Positions 1 through 9,480 are shown, numbered from the stretch's first letter. The stretch: DNA of 64,000 bases from Thiothrix sp. (GCA_008015155.1 SSFA01000003.1:1-64000); one strand, 5' to 3'. A program made the numbers and translations. Notes: generated by a model not told the origin, from the letters alone.

Positions 1-54
1 ACAGGGAACACGTACTCTAAACGGCTCATTATTTGCATCATTAGGGAGTTTATA

Positions 55-720
55 ATGAACCTGAATCTGGATCGGGCACGCACCAATATGGTGGAGCAGC
101 AGATTCGTCCCTGGGCTGTGTTAAATCAGACAGTTTTAAATACCTTCAGGTTTCTTCCTCGCGAAAAATTCGTTCCCGCGCAGTGGCAGAATCTAGCTTT
201 TGCTGACACTGAGATTCCGCTTGGGCACGGCGAAGCCATGATGTTTCCGCGCATTGAGGCACGTATGCTACAAGACCTTGATGTGCAGCCCAATGACGAA
301 TGCCTTGAAATTGGCACTGGCAGTGGCTTTGTTACAGCATGTCTTGCACATATGGGCAAACACGTTGATAGTGTTGAATTGTACGCTGAGCTATCCCAAC
401 AGGCGGAAAAAAGACTTCATTCAGTCGATATTAACAATTTTAATTTGTATATCGATGATGCAGGCTACGGGTGGGAGGGAAATCCCGGCAAACAGTATGA
501 TGTGATTGCCGTGACTGGTTCTATACCGCAGTATCATCCAAGTTTTGAGCAGCGCTTAACGATTGGTGGTCGCTTATTTATCATCGTTGGTCAAGCTCCC
601 ACTATGCAAGCGATGCTGATTACTCGTGAAGATCATAGCCAATTCAATCGGCAAGTTCTGTTTGAAACAGTGCTTAAAGCCCTTGCTGGTACTGAGTCAC
701 CTGCGAAGTTTAAGTTTTAA
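55..720 (+). CDS. Pcm-like protein-L-isoaspartate O-methyltransferase family protein
   Basis: A 221-residue SAM-dependent methyltransferase of the isoaspartyl-repair (Pcm) family, presumed cytoplasmic. The nucleotide-binding glycine loop LEIGTGSGF lies at residues 84-92 and the N-terminal half has the family's MVEQQIRPW opening. Where classical Pcm has the Q-T-I-S-Q-P-Y substrate segment, this protein has GEAMMFPRIEARM around residues 59-71, so the repair reaction itself is uncertain. An AGGGAG ribosome site sits 6 bases before the ATG. The rhodanese gene starts 2 bases after the stop, and tolC follows. This Pcm-like/rhodanese/tolC order suggests a small conserved operon. The family call is firm; the substrate is not known. 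Confidence 0.85.
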   Translation: MNLNLDRARTNMVEQQIRPWAVLNQTVLNTFRFLPREKFVPAQWQNLAFADTEIPLGHGEAMMFPRIEARMLQDLDVQPNDECLEIGTGSGFVTACLAHMGKHVDSVELYAELSQQAEKRLHSVDINNFNLYIDDAGYGWEGNPGKQYDVIAVTGSIPQYHPSFEQRLTIGGRLFIIVGQAPTMQAMLITREDHSQFNRQVLFETVLKALAGTESPAKFKF

Positions 721-722
721 GT

Positions 723-1043
723 ATGCAGAACTGGACACCCCAAGAGCTAGCTAGGCAATTGAACACGGCAGCGCCTGCCGTGCAGTTACTGGATGTACGC
801 GAGCCTTGGGAATACCAGATTGTGCATCTTGAAAACTCACAGTTAGTCCCCCTAAGCCAACTCACTTATTATGGTTTAAATGATCTACGTAAGGACTTAC
901 CTGTCGTCGTTATTTGCCATCATGGGATTCGCAGTGCCCATGCCTGTTATTTATTAGAACGTCTAGGCTTTCAGGCCATTAACCTCACGGGAGGTATTGA
1001 CCGTTGGGCCCGCGAAATCGATCCTTCAATACCTATTTATTAA
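723..1043 (+). CDS. Single-domain rhodanese-like sulfurtransferase
   Basis: A 106-residue protein made of one rhodanese domain. The catalytic cysteine is C65 in the six-residue active loop CHHGIR (65-70), which fits a thiosulfate or persulfide sulfurtransferase of the GlpE/PspE size class. The conserved LLDVREPWE motif is at residues 22-30. There is no signal peptide, so it acts in the cytoplasm. The ATG follows the upstream methyltransferase stop by 2 bases with only a weak ribosome site, so translation is probably coupled to that gene. The sulfur donor and acceptor cannot be told from the sequence. Confidence 0.9.
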   Translation: MQNWTPQELARQLNTAAPAVQLLDVREPWEYQIVHLENSQLVPLSQLTYYGLNDLRKDLPVVVICHHGIRSAHACYLLERLGFQAINLTGGIDRWAREIDPSIPIY

Positions 1044-1071
1044 AGACTCAACCCAACCCGTGCTAAACCGC

Positions 1072-1077
1072 TATAAT
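1072..1077 (+). promoter_or_regulatory. Possible -10 box for tolC
   Basis: A perfect TATAAT lies 36 bases before the tolC ATG, in the 70-base gap after the rhodanese gene. No good -35 hexamer is present at 16-18 bases, so this is only a candidate. Confidence 0.3.
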
Positions 1078-1113
1078 GCTGAGCAATAGGGCAATAGCTT
1101 ATTTAAGATTGGA

Positions 1114-2445
1114 ATGACCATGAACAGAGTATTTTTGACCACCGTCATAGCAGCAAACCTATTATGGGTGTGTCCTGCTCAAGCAGAGACACTCCTTCAA
1201 GTCTATCAACAAGCCAAAGCCTATGATGCTCAACTCAAATCCCAAGAAAGCAGCTATCTAGCCATTTTAGAAAATAAACCCCAAATTTTGGCTTCAAAAA
1301 AGCCTCAAGTTAATCTCAATGCCAATGCTGATTTTAGCCAGCAATATTTCCCTTACGATGGAGTCACCAAAAATAGCAATGGCCTAAGCAGCTCTTATAC
1401 TTTAGGTGTCACTAAGTCGGTCTATAACCGAGCTTTAGATGCACAGATTGACAAGGTCGACTCCCAAATCGTTCAAGCAGCTATGCAACTAGATGCGCAA
1501 CGCCAAGCTTTGATTTTACGGGTTGCTCAGCCCTATTTTTCTTATTTACTAGCCAAAGAAAATCTACAAGTCGCTACTACTGAAAAAAATGCTATTAAGC
1601 GCCAGCTCGCGCAGGCTCAAGCTTTTTTTGATGTCGGGCGCTCCGCCATTACTGATGTCAAAGAGGCTGATTCACGCTATAACCTTGCACTGGCAGGTGA
1701 GATTGCCGCAAAAGAAAACCTAGATATTGCCCGTGAGAACTTGCGGGTACTGACTGGTAAATCCTATCAAGATTTATTGGGTGCACAGCCTAATCTTGCT
1801 CTAAGCATCCCCAAACCGCAAAGTATGGAAGCATGGGTAGAGGTGGCGAAGCGCTCTAGCAAATCCCTACAAGCTGCCCGGCAAGCGATTGAAGTAGCAC
1901 AGAAAGAAATTGAAATCCAACGTACCAGCGCACGTAATCCTGTTGTGAATATTTATGCTCGCCAAACAGGTAGCATTACTGAGAGCAGTAGCTCTGCTTT
2001 AGATCCGCGCGTGTTAGGTGCGCATGTAGGAGTAGAGCTAAATATTCCGCTTTATCAAGGTGGTGCAGAAGACTCCAAAATTCGTCAAGCCCAACATCAG
2101 TTTCGTCAAACCCAACAAGAATATGATTATCAAGAGCGTTTAATTGAGCAGCAAGTGCGTAGTGCTTATTTAAGTATTGAATCAGCCGTTAGCCAAGTTA
2201 AAGCTCAACAACGCGCCCTCGCCTCAGCGGAGACGGCTGCGGACGCTACTAAAGTAGGCTTTGAAGTGGGTACACGTACTGCGGTCGATGTGTTAACCGC
2301 TTTGCGGGATGTATTCGCAGCGCGGCGAGATTATGCCACTGCACGCTACAATTATTTATTAAGCACCCTGCAACTTCGACAAGCTGCAGGTACTTTATCT
2401 GAAAATGATGTTAAACAATTGAGTGCTCAACTCAATCGCAAATAA
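1114..2445 (+). CDS. tolC: TolC family outer membrane efflux/secretion channel
   Basis: A 443-residue outer-membrane channel of the TolC/type I secretion family, which forms the exit duct for efflux pumps and type I exporters. A signal peptide covers about residues 1-24, ending CPAQA before ETLLQVYQ, the usual mature start of TolC proteins. The body is long, glutamine- and alanine-rich helix in two repeats, as expected for the periplasmic barrel. Another ATG two codons in (1120) is equally possible. No inner-membrane pump or membrane-fusion gene is adjacent, so its partners must be encoded elsewhere. The pcm-like and rhodanese genes lie just upstream on the same strand. Confidence 0.92.
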   Translation: MTMNRVFLTTVIAANLLWVCPAQAETLLQVYQQAKAYDAQLKSQESSYLAILENKPQILASKKPQVNLNANADFSQQYFPYDGVTKNSNGLSSSYTLGVTKSVYNRALDAQIDKVDSQIVQAAMQLDAQRQALILRVAQPYFSYLLAKENLQVATTEKNAIKRQLAQAQAFFDVGRSAITDVKEADSRYNLALAGEIAAKENLDIARENLRVLTGKSYQDLLGAQPNLALSIPKPQSMEAWVEVAKRSSKSLQAARQAIEVAQKEIEIQRTSARNPVVNIYARQTGSITESSSSALDPRVLGAHVGVELNIPLYQGGAEDSKIRQAQHQFRQTQQEYDYQERLIEQQVRSAYLSIESAVSQVKAQQRALASAETAADATKVGFEVGTRTAVDVLTALRDVFAARRDYATARYNYLLSTLQLRQAAGTLSENDVKQLSAQLNRK

Positions 2446-2469
2446 GCAAGCTCTACAAGCTCTAAAAGA

Positions 2470-2494
2470 GGGTCTAGACTTAAACCCTAGACCC
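2470..2494. terminator. Hairpin between convergent tolC and GST genes
   Basis: Stem GGGTCTAG/CTAGACCC with a 9-base loop, lying between two convergent stop codons. On the minus strand it is followed by CTCTTTT, so it may serve the GST gene; no T-tract follows on the plus strand. Confidence 0.45.
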
Positions 2495-2505
2495 CAAACC
2501 AGCTA

Positions 2506-3129
2506 TTAAACACGCTTAGCTTGCAAATAGTCATCATTAATTTGATTAGCCCTCAAATAAGCTGGCCGTTGATGTAGGCGGGCTACATAAGCTTCAAATA
2601 CAGGGTGTTTCTCAATAGTATTAAACAGCATTCCCCAACCCAGATGCGAACCTAGATAAACGTCCGCTGCGCTAAAGCGATCACCTGCAATATAACTAGT
2701 CTGTTCTAAGGCATGCACTAAAGCATTGATGGTTTTAGTGTAATTGCCAAAGCCTAAAAACCCCTCCTGTTCTGGTGCCACAGGCCAAGCTTGGGATTTA
2801 ACTGTCACTGCTTGTTCTAAGGGACCCGCTGCAAAAAATAACCAACGGAAAAAAGCTGCTTGGTCAACAGGATTGAGCGGCATTAAGTTTTTCTCGGGAA
2901 ATTGGCTGGCTAAATATGCACAAATTGCTGCTGTCTCTGTCACAATCGCCTCACCATGCCTCAGGGCAGGAACCTTGCCCATGAGGTTGATAGCCAGATA
3001 CTCCGGCGCTTGCATACTGCTAGCATAATCTAACCATACAATCTCATAAGGCTCGCCCAACTCTTCCAACATCCAATGTGCCATGCGCCCGCGTGATTGT
3101 GGATTGGTATACAGCACTAAATTACTCAT
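2506..3129 (-). CDS. Glutathione S-transferase family protein
   Basis: A 207-residue protein with the two-part GST plan. The N-terminal thioredoxin-like domain (about 1-80) carries the glutathione-site motifs NPQSR (9-13), KVP (52-54) and the TET/ES-type turn at 64-66. A helical C-terminal domain follows. It resembles bacterial beta/theta-like GSTs used in detoxification, but the electrophile cannot be predicted. It is presumed cytoplasmic. It heads leftward towards tolC. The upstream neighbours are two small VOC-fold proteins on the same strand, 28 bases away, so the three may form one detoxification-type operon. Confidence 0.88.
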   Translation of the reverse strand: MSNLVLYTNPQSRGRMAHWMLEELGEPYEIVWLDYASSMQAPEYLAINLMGKVPALRHGEAIVTETAAICAYLASQFPEKNLMPLNPVDQAAFFRWLFFAAGPLEQAVTVKSQAWPVAPEQEGFLGFGNYTKTINALVHALEQTSYIAGDRFSAADVYLGSHLGWGMLFNTIEKHPVFEAYVARLHQRPAYLRANQINDDYLQAKRV

Positions 3130-3157
3130 AAAGCCTATCCTTTAGATAATTATTTCA

Positions 3158-3631
3158 TCAAGCAGCATCGTGGGCGCGTTGTAAAGCTTCAAGGTCTAGC
3201 TTTTTCATAGCGAACATTGCCTGTGCGACTGCAGCTGCTTTAGCAGGGTTCGGGCTAGCAATCAGGTCAATTGCTTGCGGAGTCACAATTTGCCAAGACA
3301 AGCCATATTTATCTTCCAGCCAACCGCACTGACCTTGATTCGGATCAGCAGCTAATTGCTCCCATATAGCGTCCATTTCAGCTTGATCTACACAATTCAC
3401 GACCAAAGAAATCGCCGGAGAAAATCGAAACTCAGCACTGCTATTAATCGCCAAAAAATCCTGACCCTCTAATTGAAAATCAATGCTCATGACCTTGCCA
3501 ACTGGCTCAGGGCCAGCTTCGCTATAACGCAGAATACGCTTAATGTGGGAGTTTTTAAAAATAGCTACATAGAATTTGACCGCCTCTTCTGCACAATCCA
3601 CAAACCAGAGGGAAGTTACGAGCTTTTGCAT
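3158..3631 (-). CDS. VOC family protein (PhnB/3-demethylubiquinone methyltransferase-like domain)
   Basis: A 157-residue protein with the vicinal oxygen chelate fold typical of PhnB-like proteins. It opens with a beta-alpha unit containing FVDCAEEAVKFY (residues 10-21), continues through ISLVVNCVDQAEMDAIWEQL, and has the characteristic CGWLEDKYGLSWQIVT segment near the C-terminal half. Database names such as 3-demethylubiquinone methyltransferase are carried by this domain although it is not an SAM enzyme, so no catalytic role is claimed. Its ATG lies 4 bases after the stop of the upstream VOC gene, and the GST gene follows, indicating co-transcription. Confidence 0.8.
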   Translation of the reverse strand: MQKLVTSLWFVDCAEEAVKFYVAIFKNSHIKRILRYSEAGPEPVGKVMSIDFQLEGQDFLAINSSAEFRFSPAISLVVNCVDQAEMDAIWEQLAADPNQGQCGWLEDKYGLSWQIVTPQAIDLIASPNPAKAAAVAQAMFAMKKLDLEALQRAHDAA

Positions 3632-3635
3632 AATC

Positions 3636-4049
3636 TTACTCCTGTTGATTGGCTGGGGGAGTCATCGTGAAAACCTCCCAAATATGCCCATCTAAATCTT
3701 CAAAGCCATGCCCATACATAAAGCCATGATCTTGGGCTTGATTGTATGTTTTGCCACCGGCTGAGATGGCTTTAGCAATCAAAGCATCAACAGCTTCTTT
3801 ACTATCACATTGCAGCGCAATCGAAACCTCGACTTGGGCTTTAGCGTCAGAAATAGCCTTATGCGGAAAGAAACTATGAAAAAAGGGGCGGCTTAGTAAC
3901 ATCGCATAACTATGCCCTTCATTGATGATCATACCGGCAGCTTGGGTGTCCGTAAAATTAGGGTCAAACTTGAAACCTAGCTGGGTAAAAAAGGTTTTAG
4001 TAGCGTCAAGATTATCAACCGGCAGGTTGATATAGGTTTTATAAGACAT
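3636..4049 (-). CDS. VOC family (glyoxalase/bleomycin-resistance-like) protein
   Basis: A VOC-fold protein of 137 residues when read from the ATG at 4049. That ATG is preceded by AAGGAGAG at good spacing; the frame stays open upstream to 4121 but without a ribosome site. The motifs INLPVDNLDATKTFFTQLGF at the start and DLDGHIWEVFTM near the end match the paired beta-alpha-beta-beta-beta units of the glyoxalase superfamily. It is soluble. It is followed 4 bases later by another VOC protein and then a GST, so a role in handling reactive electrophiles is plausible but unproven. Confidence 0.8.
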   Translation of the reverse strand: MSYKTYINLPVDNLDATKTFFTQLGFKFDPNFTDTQAAGMIINEGHSYAMLLSRPFFHSFFPHKAISDAKAQVEVSIALQCDSKEAVDALIAKAISAGGKTYNQAQDHGFMYGHGFEDLDGHIWEVFTMTPPANQQE

Positions 4050-4142
4050 GCTACTCTCCTTAATGGTGTTAATACTTAGAGTATAGCAGGAGGCTACTGA
4101 CAGCATGCTGTCAGTACTCAATCAACATTCAGTGCATTCAAT

Positions 4143-4167
4143 AAAAAAGCCTGCTTGCGCAGGCTTT
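4143..4167 (-). terminator. Rho-independent terminator of typA
   Basis: Perfect 9-bp stem AAAGCCTGC/GCAGGCTTT with a 4-base loop. On the minus strand it runs into TTTTTT, 25 bases after the typA stop. This is one of the clearest intrinsic terminators in the window. Confidence 0.85.
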
Positions 4168-4191
4168 CTTCAAGCGTTTAAAGCTTAAAAC

Positions 4192-6036
4192 TTAAGCGAC
4201 TTCAACCGACTTATTCGCACGCTTACGATCATGCTCTAGCAAATGACGTTTACGCACACGAATACTTTGTGGAGTGATTTCCACCAACTCATCATCATCA
4301 ATGAATTCGAGTGCTTGCTCTAAGGTCATGCGAATCGGTGGAGTCAGAATCAAGTTCTCATCAGTACCGGCCGCACGGATATTGGTTAATTGCTTAGCCT
4401 TGAGTGGATTCACAATCAAATCATTATCGCGGCTATGAATACCAATCACCATCCCTTCATAAACTTCCTCGGCATGACCGATGAACATACGTCCACGCTC
4501 TTGCAAATTGAAGATCGCATAGGCAAGTGCTTTACCGGTTGCATTGGAGATCAAAACGCCATTGATACGTTGACCAATCGCACCCGGCTTATAAGGGCCA
4601 TAATGATCGAAGGTGTGATACATCAAGCCAGTGCCAGAAGTCATAGTCATGAAATCGCTTTGGAAGCCAATCAGACCGCGTGAAGGCACGATATATTGCA
4701 AGCGCACCCGACCCTTACCATCTGGAGACATATCTTTTAAGTCGCCACGGCGTAAACCGAGCGCTTCCATGATTTTGCCTTGATGTTGCTCTTCAAGGTC
4801 AACCGTCACGGTTTCGTAAGGCTCTAGCTTCTCACCATCCACTTCACGAATAATGACTTGTGGACGTGAAACAGCTAACTCATAGCCTTCACGGCGCATG
4901 TTTTCTAGCAAAATACCTAAGTGCAGCTCGCCACGGCCTGAGACTTTGAATTTTTCTGGATCATCCGTTGGCTCAACCCGTAAAGCGACGTTATGCAGCA
5001 ACTCTTGCTCTAAACGCTCTTTCAAGCGGCGAGAAGAGGTGCCGGTTTTCACTTCTTTTCCAGCAAATGGAGAATCATTCACTTGGAAAATCATGCTAAT
5101 AGTTGGTTCGTCGACCTTTAAGGGTGGTAGGGCTACCACATTATTTGGATCACATAAGGTATCAGAGATATACAGCTCATCCATCCCAGAGAACGCAATA
5201 ATATCGCCCGCTTGCGCTTCTGGAACTTCTACCCGCTCTAAGCCATTAAAGCCGAGAATCTTTAAAATCCGTCCGCTACGAATATTGCCATTAATATCAA
5301 TAGCTTTTACTTGGGTATTGGTTTTAATCTTACCTTGTTTAATCCGCCCAATCCCAATAATGCCCATATAGGGGTTGTAGTCGAGCTGACTGACCTGTAA
5401 TTGGAAAGGTGCCTCGATATCAACATCAGGAGCTGGAACATGGCTTAAAATGGTTTCAAATAGCGCGGTCATATCGCCACTATTAACCGCCTCATCCATA
5501 CCTGCAAAGCCATTCAATGCCGAGGCATAGACGACTGGAAAGTCTAATTGCGCATCGCTTGCGCCTAGGTTATCGAATAATTCGAATACTTGATCCATTA
5601 CCCAATGCGGACGTGCACCCGGACGGTCAATTTTATTCACGACTAAAATCGGACGTAGGCCATGAGAGAATGCTTTCTGAGTCACGAAACGAGTTTGTGG
5701 CATGGGCCCATCGACTGCATCCACCAGCAGCAACACTGAGTCCACCATCGACAATACGCGCTCGACTTCACCACCGAAGTCAGCATGCCCGGGGGTGTCG
5801 ACGATATTAATCCGATAAGTCACGCCATCTTTAGGGTTAGTCCAACGGATAGCGGTATTTTTCGCAAGAATGGTGATCCCGCGTTCTTTTTCCAACGCAT
5901 TAGAGTCCATCATACGTTCGGAAACTTCAGCACGCGCATCTAGCGTACCCGATTGTTGAAGCAATTTGTCCACCAGCGTTGTCTTGCCGTGGTCAACGTG
6001 CGCAATAATCGCTATATTGCGGAGATTTTGGATCAC
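4192..6036 (-). CDS. typA: Ribosome-associated translational GTPase TypA/BipA
   Basis: A 614-residue translational GTPase of the EF-G fold. It binds ribosomes and affects ribosome assembly and stress or cold adaptation in other bacteria. The G-domain motifs are AHVDHGKT (12-19), RGIT (52-55), DTPG (80-83) and NKID (134-137), followed by the EF-Tu-like domain II, domains III and V and the TypA-specific C-terminal domain ([18 protein letters not shown]). Length and motifs are those of full BipA. The start codon is GTG at 6036; it gives the canonical N-terminus ([19 protein letters not shown]) and no better start is present. It is transcribed alone and ends at a strong terminator. Confidence 0.96.
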   Translation of the reverse strand: MIQNLRNIAIIAHVDHGKTTLVDKLLQQSGTLDARAEVSERMMDSNALEKERGITILAKNTAIRWTNPKDGVTYRINIVDTPGHADFGGEVERVLSMVDSVLLLVDAVDGPMPQTRFVTQKAFSHGLRPILVVNKIDRPGARPHWVMDQVFELFDNLGASDAQLDFPVVYASALNGFAGMDEAVNSGDMTALFETILSHVPAPDVDIEAPFQLQVSQLDYNPYMGIIGIGRIKQGKIKTNTQVKAIDINGNIRSGRILKILGFNGLERVEVPEAQAGDIIAFSGMDELYISDTLCDPNNVVALPPLKVDEPTISMIFQVNDSPFAGKEVKTGTSSRRLKERLEQELLHNVALRVEPTDDPEKFKVSGRGELHLGILLENMRREGYELAVSRPQVIIREVDGEKLEPYETVTVDLEEQHQGKIMEALGLRRGDLKDMSPDGKGRVRLQYIVPSRGLIGFQSDFMTMTSGTGLMYHTFDHYGPYKPGAIGQRINGVLISNATGKALAYAIFNLQERGRMFIGHAEEVYEGMVIGIHSRDNDLIVNPLKAKQLTNIRAAGTDENLILTPPIRMTLEQALEFIDDDELVEITPQSIRVRKRHLLEHDRKRANKSVEVA

Positions 6037-6126
6037 AACTTATTACTCAAAGAAAATCAAGGATGCGGATTATACCGATAGCATGTGTTAAATTCATGAA
6101 TTTTTTTACAACAGCCTTTTACCCCT

Positions 6127-6522
6127 ATGACTGATCTAACTAATCCACATTACGATTTACTCGGCGGAGAAATGGGAGTACGCCGTTTGGTGGATCGCTT
6201 TTACGATCTGATGGATAGCCAACCTGAAACTTGGGAATTGCGTAAGCTTCACCCGCAAGATTTGCAAAGCTCACGCAATAAACTGTTTATGTTTTTATCC
6301 GGTTGGCTAGGCGGACCACCTTTGTATGAAACTACTTACGGACATCCACGTTTAAGAGCTCGCCATTTGCCCTTTCCCATCAACTCTACTATGCGCGATC
6401 AATGGTTAGCTTGTATGAACCAAGCTATTGATGAGCAAATCACTGATTTTCCGCTGAATCGGGCTTTAAAAATGGCTTTTGCGCGTACTGCGGACCATAT
6501 GCGCAATCAAGCCGATCAGTAA
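6127..6522 (+). CDS. Group II truncated haemoglobin
   Basis: A 131-residue haem protein of the truncated 2-on-2 globin family, group II (TrHbO type). Features visible are the proximal histidine H80 in RARHLPF, the B-helix FYDLMD with Y26 at the B10 position, and W93 at the G8 position that marks group II. These proteins bind O2, NO or peroxide-type ligands; oxygen chemistry and protection from nitrosative or oxidative stress are the usual proposals. It is a lone gene, divergent from typA with a 90-base gap, so both promoters must lie there. Confidence 0.9.
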   Translation: MTDLTNPHYDLLGGEMGVRRLVDRFYDLMDSQPETWELRKLHPQDLQSSRNKLFMFLSGWLGGPPLYETTYGHPRLRARHLPFPINSTMRDQWLACMNQAIDEQITDFPLNRALKMAFARTADHMRNQADQ

Positions 6523-6638
6523 TTTTCACTAAGAACAATTATCTCAAAATAAAATCCTTTAATCTTTTTTCAACGGCTTTTATAAGTACAATTGCACATG
6601 ATCTTCAGTAGTTTATTTAATTACAGAAGGAATATGCC

Positions 6639-7325
6639 ATGCACAAGGCCTATTTATTAGCTTCACTCAGTGTCTGTTTATTCGCTAGTGCTAGTTTTGC
6701 CGGGGGTACTAGCGCCCCTTTTTATGTGGGTGGCAGCTTTGGTGTTAGCAGTTATGATAATTCCTCGCACCAAATGGATAATTTGGATATTTGTAAAAGT
6801 GCTAGCTCCCATAACCAAACCTGTACTAGCGACGATAATGATCATGCTGGGCATATTTATGGTGGTCTACAAATCGGCGACAGTTTAAGCGTAGAAACCG
6901 GCCATGTGAATTTGGGGAATACCGCCAATTACCATTATTCAGATCCCATCGCTATTAAACAAAAAACTACTGGTGTAACCCTTACAGGAATTGCAAAACA
7001 ACGTTTAAGCAAAGCCTCTCCAGTTTCGGTTTATGGCAAAGCTGGGGTCATACGTTGGTCTAGCGAGACAACAGTATCTAGTGATAATCCTGCTTTGCAT
7101 GGCCTAAAAGTCTCAGAAGACGGCTACTCCCCTGTCTTAGGTGCAGGTGTGCAATATGATATCAATAACAACTTCAGTCTACGCGCTGGTTGGGATCGAT
7201 ATTATGATGTCGGTGAAAGTAGTGAAGTTCTTGAATATAACGCTGATGGCAGTGCTGCTAAGGTTAATACCCTGGAAACAGATGTTGATGTCATTTCTGC
7301 TGGCGTAAATTTCAGTTTTTTATAA
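6639..7325 (+). CDS. Outer membrane beta-barrel protein (OmpA/OmpX-like barrel)
   Basis: A 228-residue secreted protein. A signal peptide spans about residues 1-21 (LFASASFA then GGTSAPFYVGGSFG). The mature part alternates hydrophobic and polar residues with repeated glycine/aromatic strands (YGGLQIGDSLSVETGHV, SPVLGAGVQYDINNNFSLRAGWDRY) and ends VISAGVNFSFL, a typical barrel C-terminus with a hydrophobic last residue for BAM recognition. Two cysteines near residue 50-66 may form a disulfide in a surface loop. It has no peptidoglycan-binding domain. The ribosome site AGAAGGAA precedes the ATG. Function beyond outer-membrane location is unknown. Confidence 0.82.
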   Translation: MHKAYLLASLSVCLFASASFAGGTSAPFYVGGSFGVSSYDNSSHQMDNLDICKSASSHNQTCTSDDNDHAGHIYGGLQIGDSLSVETGHVNLGNTANYHYSDPIAIKQKTTGVTLTGIAKQRLSKASPVSVYGKAGVIRWSSETTVSSDNPALHGLKVSEDGYSPVLGAGVQYDINNNFSLRAGWDRYYDVGESSEVLEYNADGSAAKVNTLETDVDVISAGVNFSFL

Positions 7326-7341
7326 AGCAGCTTATTTAATG

Positions 7342-7395
7342 TAAGCCAAGCATTTTACTATGGATACTTGGCTTAGAGAGTTTTAATAAAACTCT
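7342..7395. terminator. Two adjacent hairpins between convergent genes
   Basis: First stem TAAGCCAAG/CTTGGCTTA (7342-7350 with 7367-7375). Second stem AGAGTTTT/AAAACTCT (7377-7384 with 7388-7395), which overlaps the plsC stop codon. Placed between convergent omp and plsC genes, they probably terminate both. Confidence 0.5.
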
Positions 7396-8128
7396 AATGG
7401 AAAATGAGTTTAGCCTTTTCGGTTTCAATCCAAGTTTCTACCTCTTGGATTAAAGCCTCAGGCTCTTTCCCAATGCTAGGAATGGGTTCACCAATACTGA
7501 CTGTAATCGTGCCTGGTTTTTTGATATAGGAATGACGTGGCCAGCTCGCTCCTGCATTATGGGCGACTGGTACTATTGGATATTGGCTATCGACTGCCAT
7601 CACAGCACCCCCAATTTTATAACGCGCCTTTACACCAGGCTTCACCCGAGTTCCTTCCGGAAACACCACCAGCCAAATGCCTTCATCTAAGCGCTCTTTG
7701 CCCTGATTCTTAACCTGATTGACTGCACTTTTTCCTGCTGAACGATCAATCGCCACCGGTTTAATTAAGCGTAGCCCCCAACCAAAAAACGGCACTTTCA
7801 TCAACTCTTGCTTTAACACCCAAGTGAGCGGCGGAAAAATAGTTGCGAAGGCTAAGGTTTCCCAAGTCGATTGATGATTCGCCATGAGAATCGCCGCATG
7901 ATCCGTTGGAATATTATCTAAGCCCTTGATTTCGTAGTGCACTCCACAAGTCACAGCTAGCCACCAGACATTAAAGCGACACCAGCCGACCAGAATCTGA
8001 TAACGCTTTTCATAGGGCAACAAAGCTAATAAAGGAACTAAAGTACCATAGACTAAAGTACTGACCAGAAAGCCAAACCAGAACACCGTTGCTCGGACAC
8101 CCAACCACAGCTTTACAGGAATACTCAA
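7394..8128 (-). CDS. plsC: 1-acyl-sn-glycerol-3-phosphate acyltransferase
   Basis: A 244-residue membrane-bound acyltransferase that adds the second acyl chain to lysophosphatidic acid, giving phosphatidic acid in phospholipid synthesis. Acyltransferase motif I NHQSTWE is at 84-90 (catalytic H85 with E90), and the glycerol-phosphate site FPEGTR at 155-160. Two hydrophobic stretches near residues 10-38 anchor it in the inner membrane. The start codon is TTG at 8128, supported by a strong GAGGAG site six bases upstream. It lies downstream of rph and rdgB on the same strand with a 45-base gap and may be co-transcribed with them. Confidence 0.92.
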   Translation of the reverse strand: MSIPVKLWLGVRATVFWFGFLVSTLVYGTLVPLLALLPYEKRYQILVGWCRFNVWWLAVTCGVHYEIKGLDNIPTDHAAILMANHQSTWETLAFATIFPPLTWVLKQELMKVPFFGWGLRLIKPVAIDRSAGKSAVNQVKNQGKERLDEGIWLVVFPEGTRVKPGVKARYKIGGAVMAVDSQYPIVPVAHNAGASWPRHSYIKKPGTITVSIGEPIPSIGKEPEALIQEVETWIETEKAKLIFH

Positions 8129-8173
8129 GCCTCTCTCCTCACAATCCTAGGAAGATAATAAAATTTTATTCAA

Positions 8174-8767
8174 CTAAGCCACTAATAAAGTCCGCAAACG
8201 CTGCATAGCTTGCCCACGGTGGCTAATGCGATTTTTCTCACTCGCCTCTAACTCAGCGGCAGTGCAGGCGTGTGAAGGGACATAAAACAGTGGGTCATAA
8301 CCAAAACCTTGCTGACCTTGTGGCGCAGTTAAGATATAGCCTTCCCAGCTCGCCTCAGCAATCAGTGGTACAGGATCTGTAGGATGCCTGACTAGCACAA
8401 TACAACAGCGAAATCGCGCTGTACGTTGCTCAGCTGGTACAGCTTTTAAAGCCGCTAGAAGCTTCGCATTATTGGCTGCATCATTCGTAGGCTGACCCGC
8501 AAAGCGTGCTGAATAAATACCAGGCTGCCCAGCTAAAGCATCAACGACTAAGCCTGAATCATCTGCCAAAGCTGCAAGGCCTGTTTTTAGAGAGGCATGA
8601 CGCGCTTTGAGGAGTGCATTTTCAACAAAACTCAAGCCTGTTTCTTCAGCATCGGTCACGCCTAAATCGGCTTGACGCAGTACTTCAAAACCTAAATCTG
8701 CTAATAGAACATTAAATTCACGCAATTTACCCGCATTACTGCTCGCTAAGACTAAGCGTTCTGTCAT
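8174..8767 (-). CDS. rdgB: dITP/XTP pyrophosphatase (RdgB/HAM1)
   Basis: A 197-residue house-cleaning enzyme that hydrolyses non-canonical purine triphosphates (dITP, XTP) to monophosphates and pyrophosphate, preventing their incorporation into DNA. Family motifs are [10 protein letters not shown] (9-18), the acidic DDSGL at 69-73, [10 protein letters not shown] (82-91) and SHRGQAM near the C-terminus. The length is the usual one. Its ATG overlaps the rph stop codon (ATGA), so the pair is translationally coupled, a common rph-rdgB arrangement. Confidence 0.96.
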   Translation of the reverse strand: MTERLVLASSNAGKLREFNVLLADLGFEVLRQADLGVTDAEETGLSFVENALLKARHASLKTGLAALADDSGLVVDALAGQPGIYSARFAGQPTNDAANNAKLLAALKAVPAEQRTARFRCCIVLVRHPTDPVPLIAEASWEGYILTAPQGQQGFGYDPLFYVPSHACTAAELEASEKNRISHRGQAMQRLRTLLVA

Positions 8768-9480
8768 TCTGCCAAAACTCTATTTTGTGCTTCCATGATT
8801 TCACTAATCCCTTTATTAGCTAAGAGCAACATGGCATCCAACTCTTCCCGCCGAAAAGCATGCCCTTCTGCCGTACCCTGTAACTCAATAAACTGACCTG
8901 CATCATTCATGACGATATTCATATCAGTTTCCGCGCCCGAATCTTCTACATAATCTAAATCTAGTACAGGTGTACCTTGATAAATCCCTACCGATACGGA
9001 AGCAACTTGGCCATAAATAGGATTTTTCTTTAACTTGCCTTGCTTAACTAAACTAGCCATCGCATCTTGCAAAGCAACATAAGCACCACTAATCGATGCG
9101 GTACGTGTACCCCCATCAGCCTGTAATACATCGCAATCGAGGGTAATTTGGCGCTCACCTAAAGCCTCTAAATCCACCACTGCGCGCAAAGCACGGCCAA
9201 TCAAGCGCTGAATTTCCATCGTGCGACCCGATTGCTTGCCTTTAGCCGCTTCACGCTGCACCCGTGTATTGGTCGAACGAGGCAACATGCCATATTCAGC
9301 AGTAACCCAACCTTGGCCTTTACCTTTAAGAAAAGGTGGAACGCGTTCTTCTACTGTCGCAGTACACAGCACCTTAGTGTTTCCGAATTCCACCAAGACA
9401 GAGCCTTCAGCGTGGCAAGTATAATGTCGAGTAAATCGCACCGAACGCATTTGGTCTGGGTTTCGTCCGCTAGAGCGCAT
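8764..9480 (-). CDS. rph: Ribonuclease PH
   Basis: A 238-residue phosphorolytic 3'-to-5' exoribonuclease that trims tRNA precursors using phosphate as the attacking group. It starts [12 protein letters not shown], the family's usual N-terminus, and contains the RNase PH fold with [17 protein letters not shown] and the phosphate-site segment [13 protein letters not shown]. The length is typical and the frame is intact. It is followed by rdgB with a 4-base overlap. The upstream gap to gpmI is about 120 bases and contains a weak A+T-rich hairpin but no convincing terminator. Confidence 0.96.
   Translation of the reverse strand: MRSSGRNPDQMRSVRFTRHYTCHAEGSVLVEFGNTKVLCTATVEERVPPFLKGKGQGWVTAEYGMLPRSTNTRVQREAAKGKQSGRTMEIQRLIGRALRAVVDLEALGERQITLDCDVLQADGGTRTASISGAYVALQDAMASLVKQGKLKKNPIYGQVASVSVGIYQGTPVLDLDYVEDSGAETDMNIVMNDAGQFIELQGTAEGHAFRREELDAMLLLANKGISEIMEAQNRVLAE

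Noticed and set aside
4898..5371. Long plus-strand open frame inside typA
   Set aside because: It is antisense to a conserved, full-length GTPase, and its protein looks like random reverse-strand translation.
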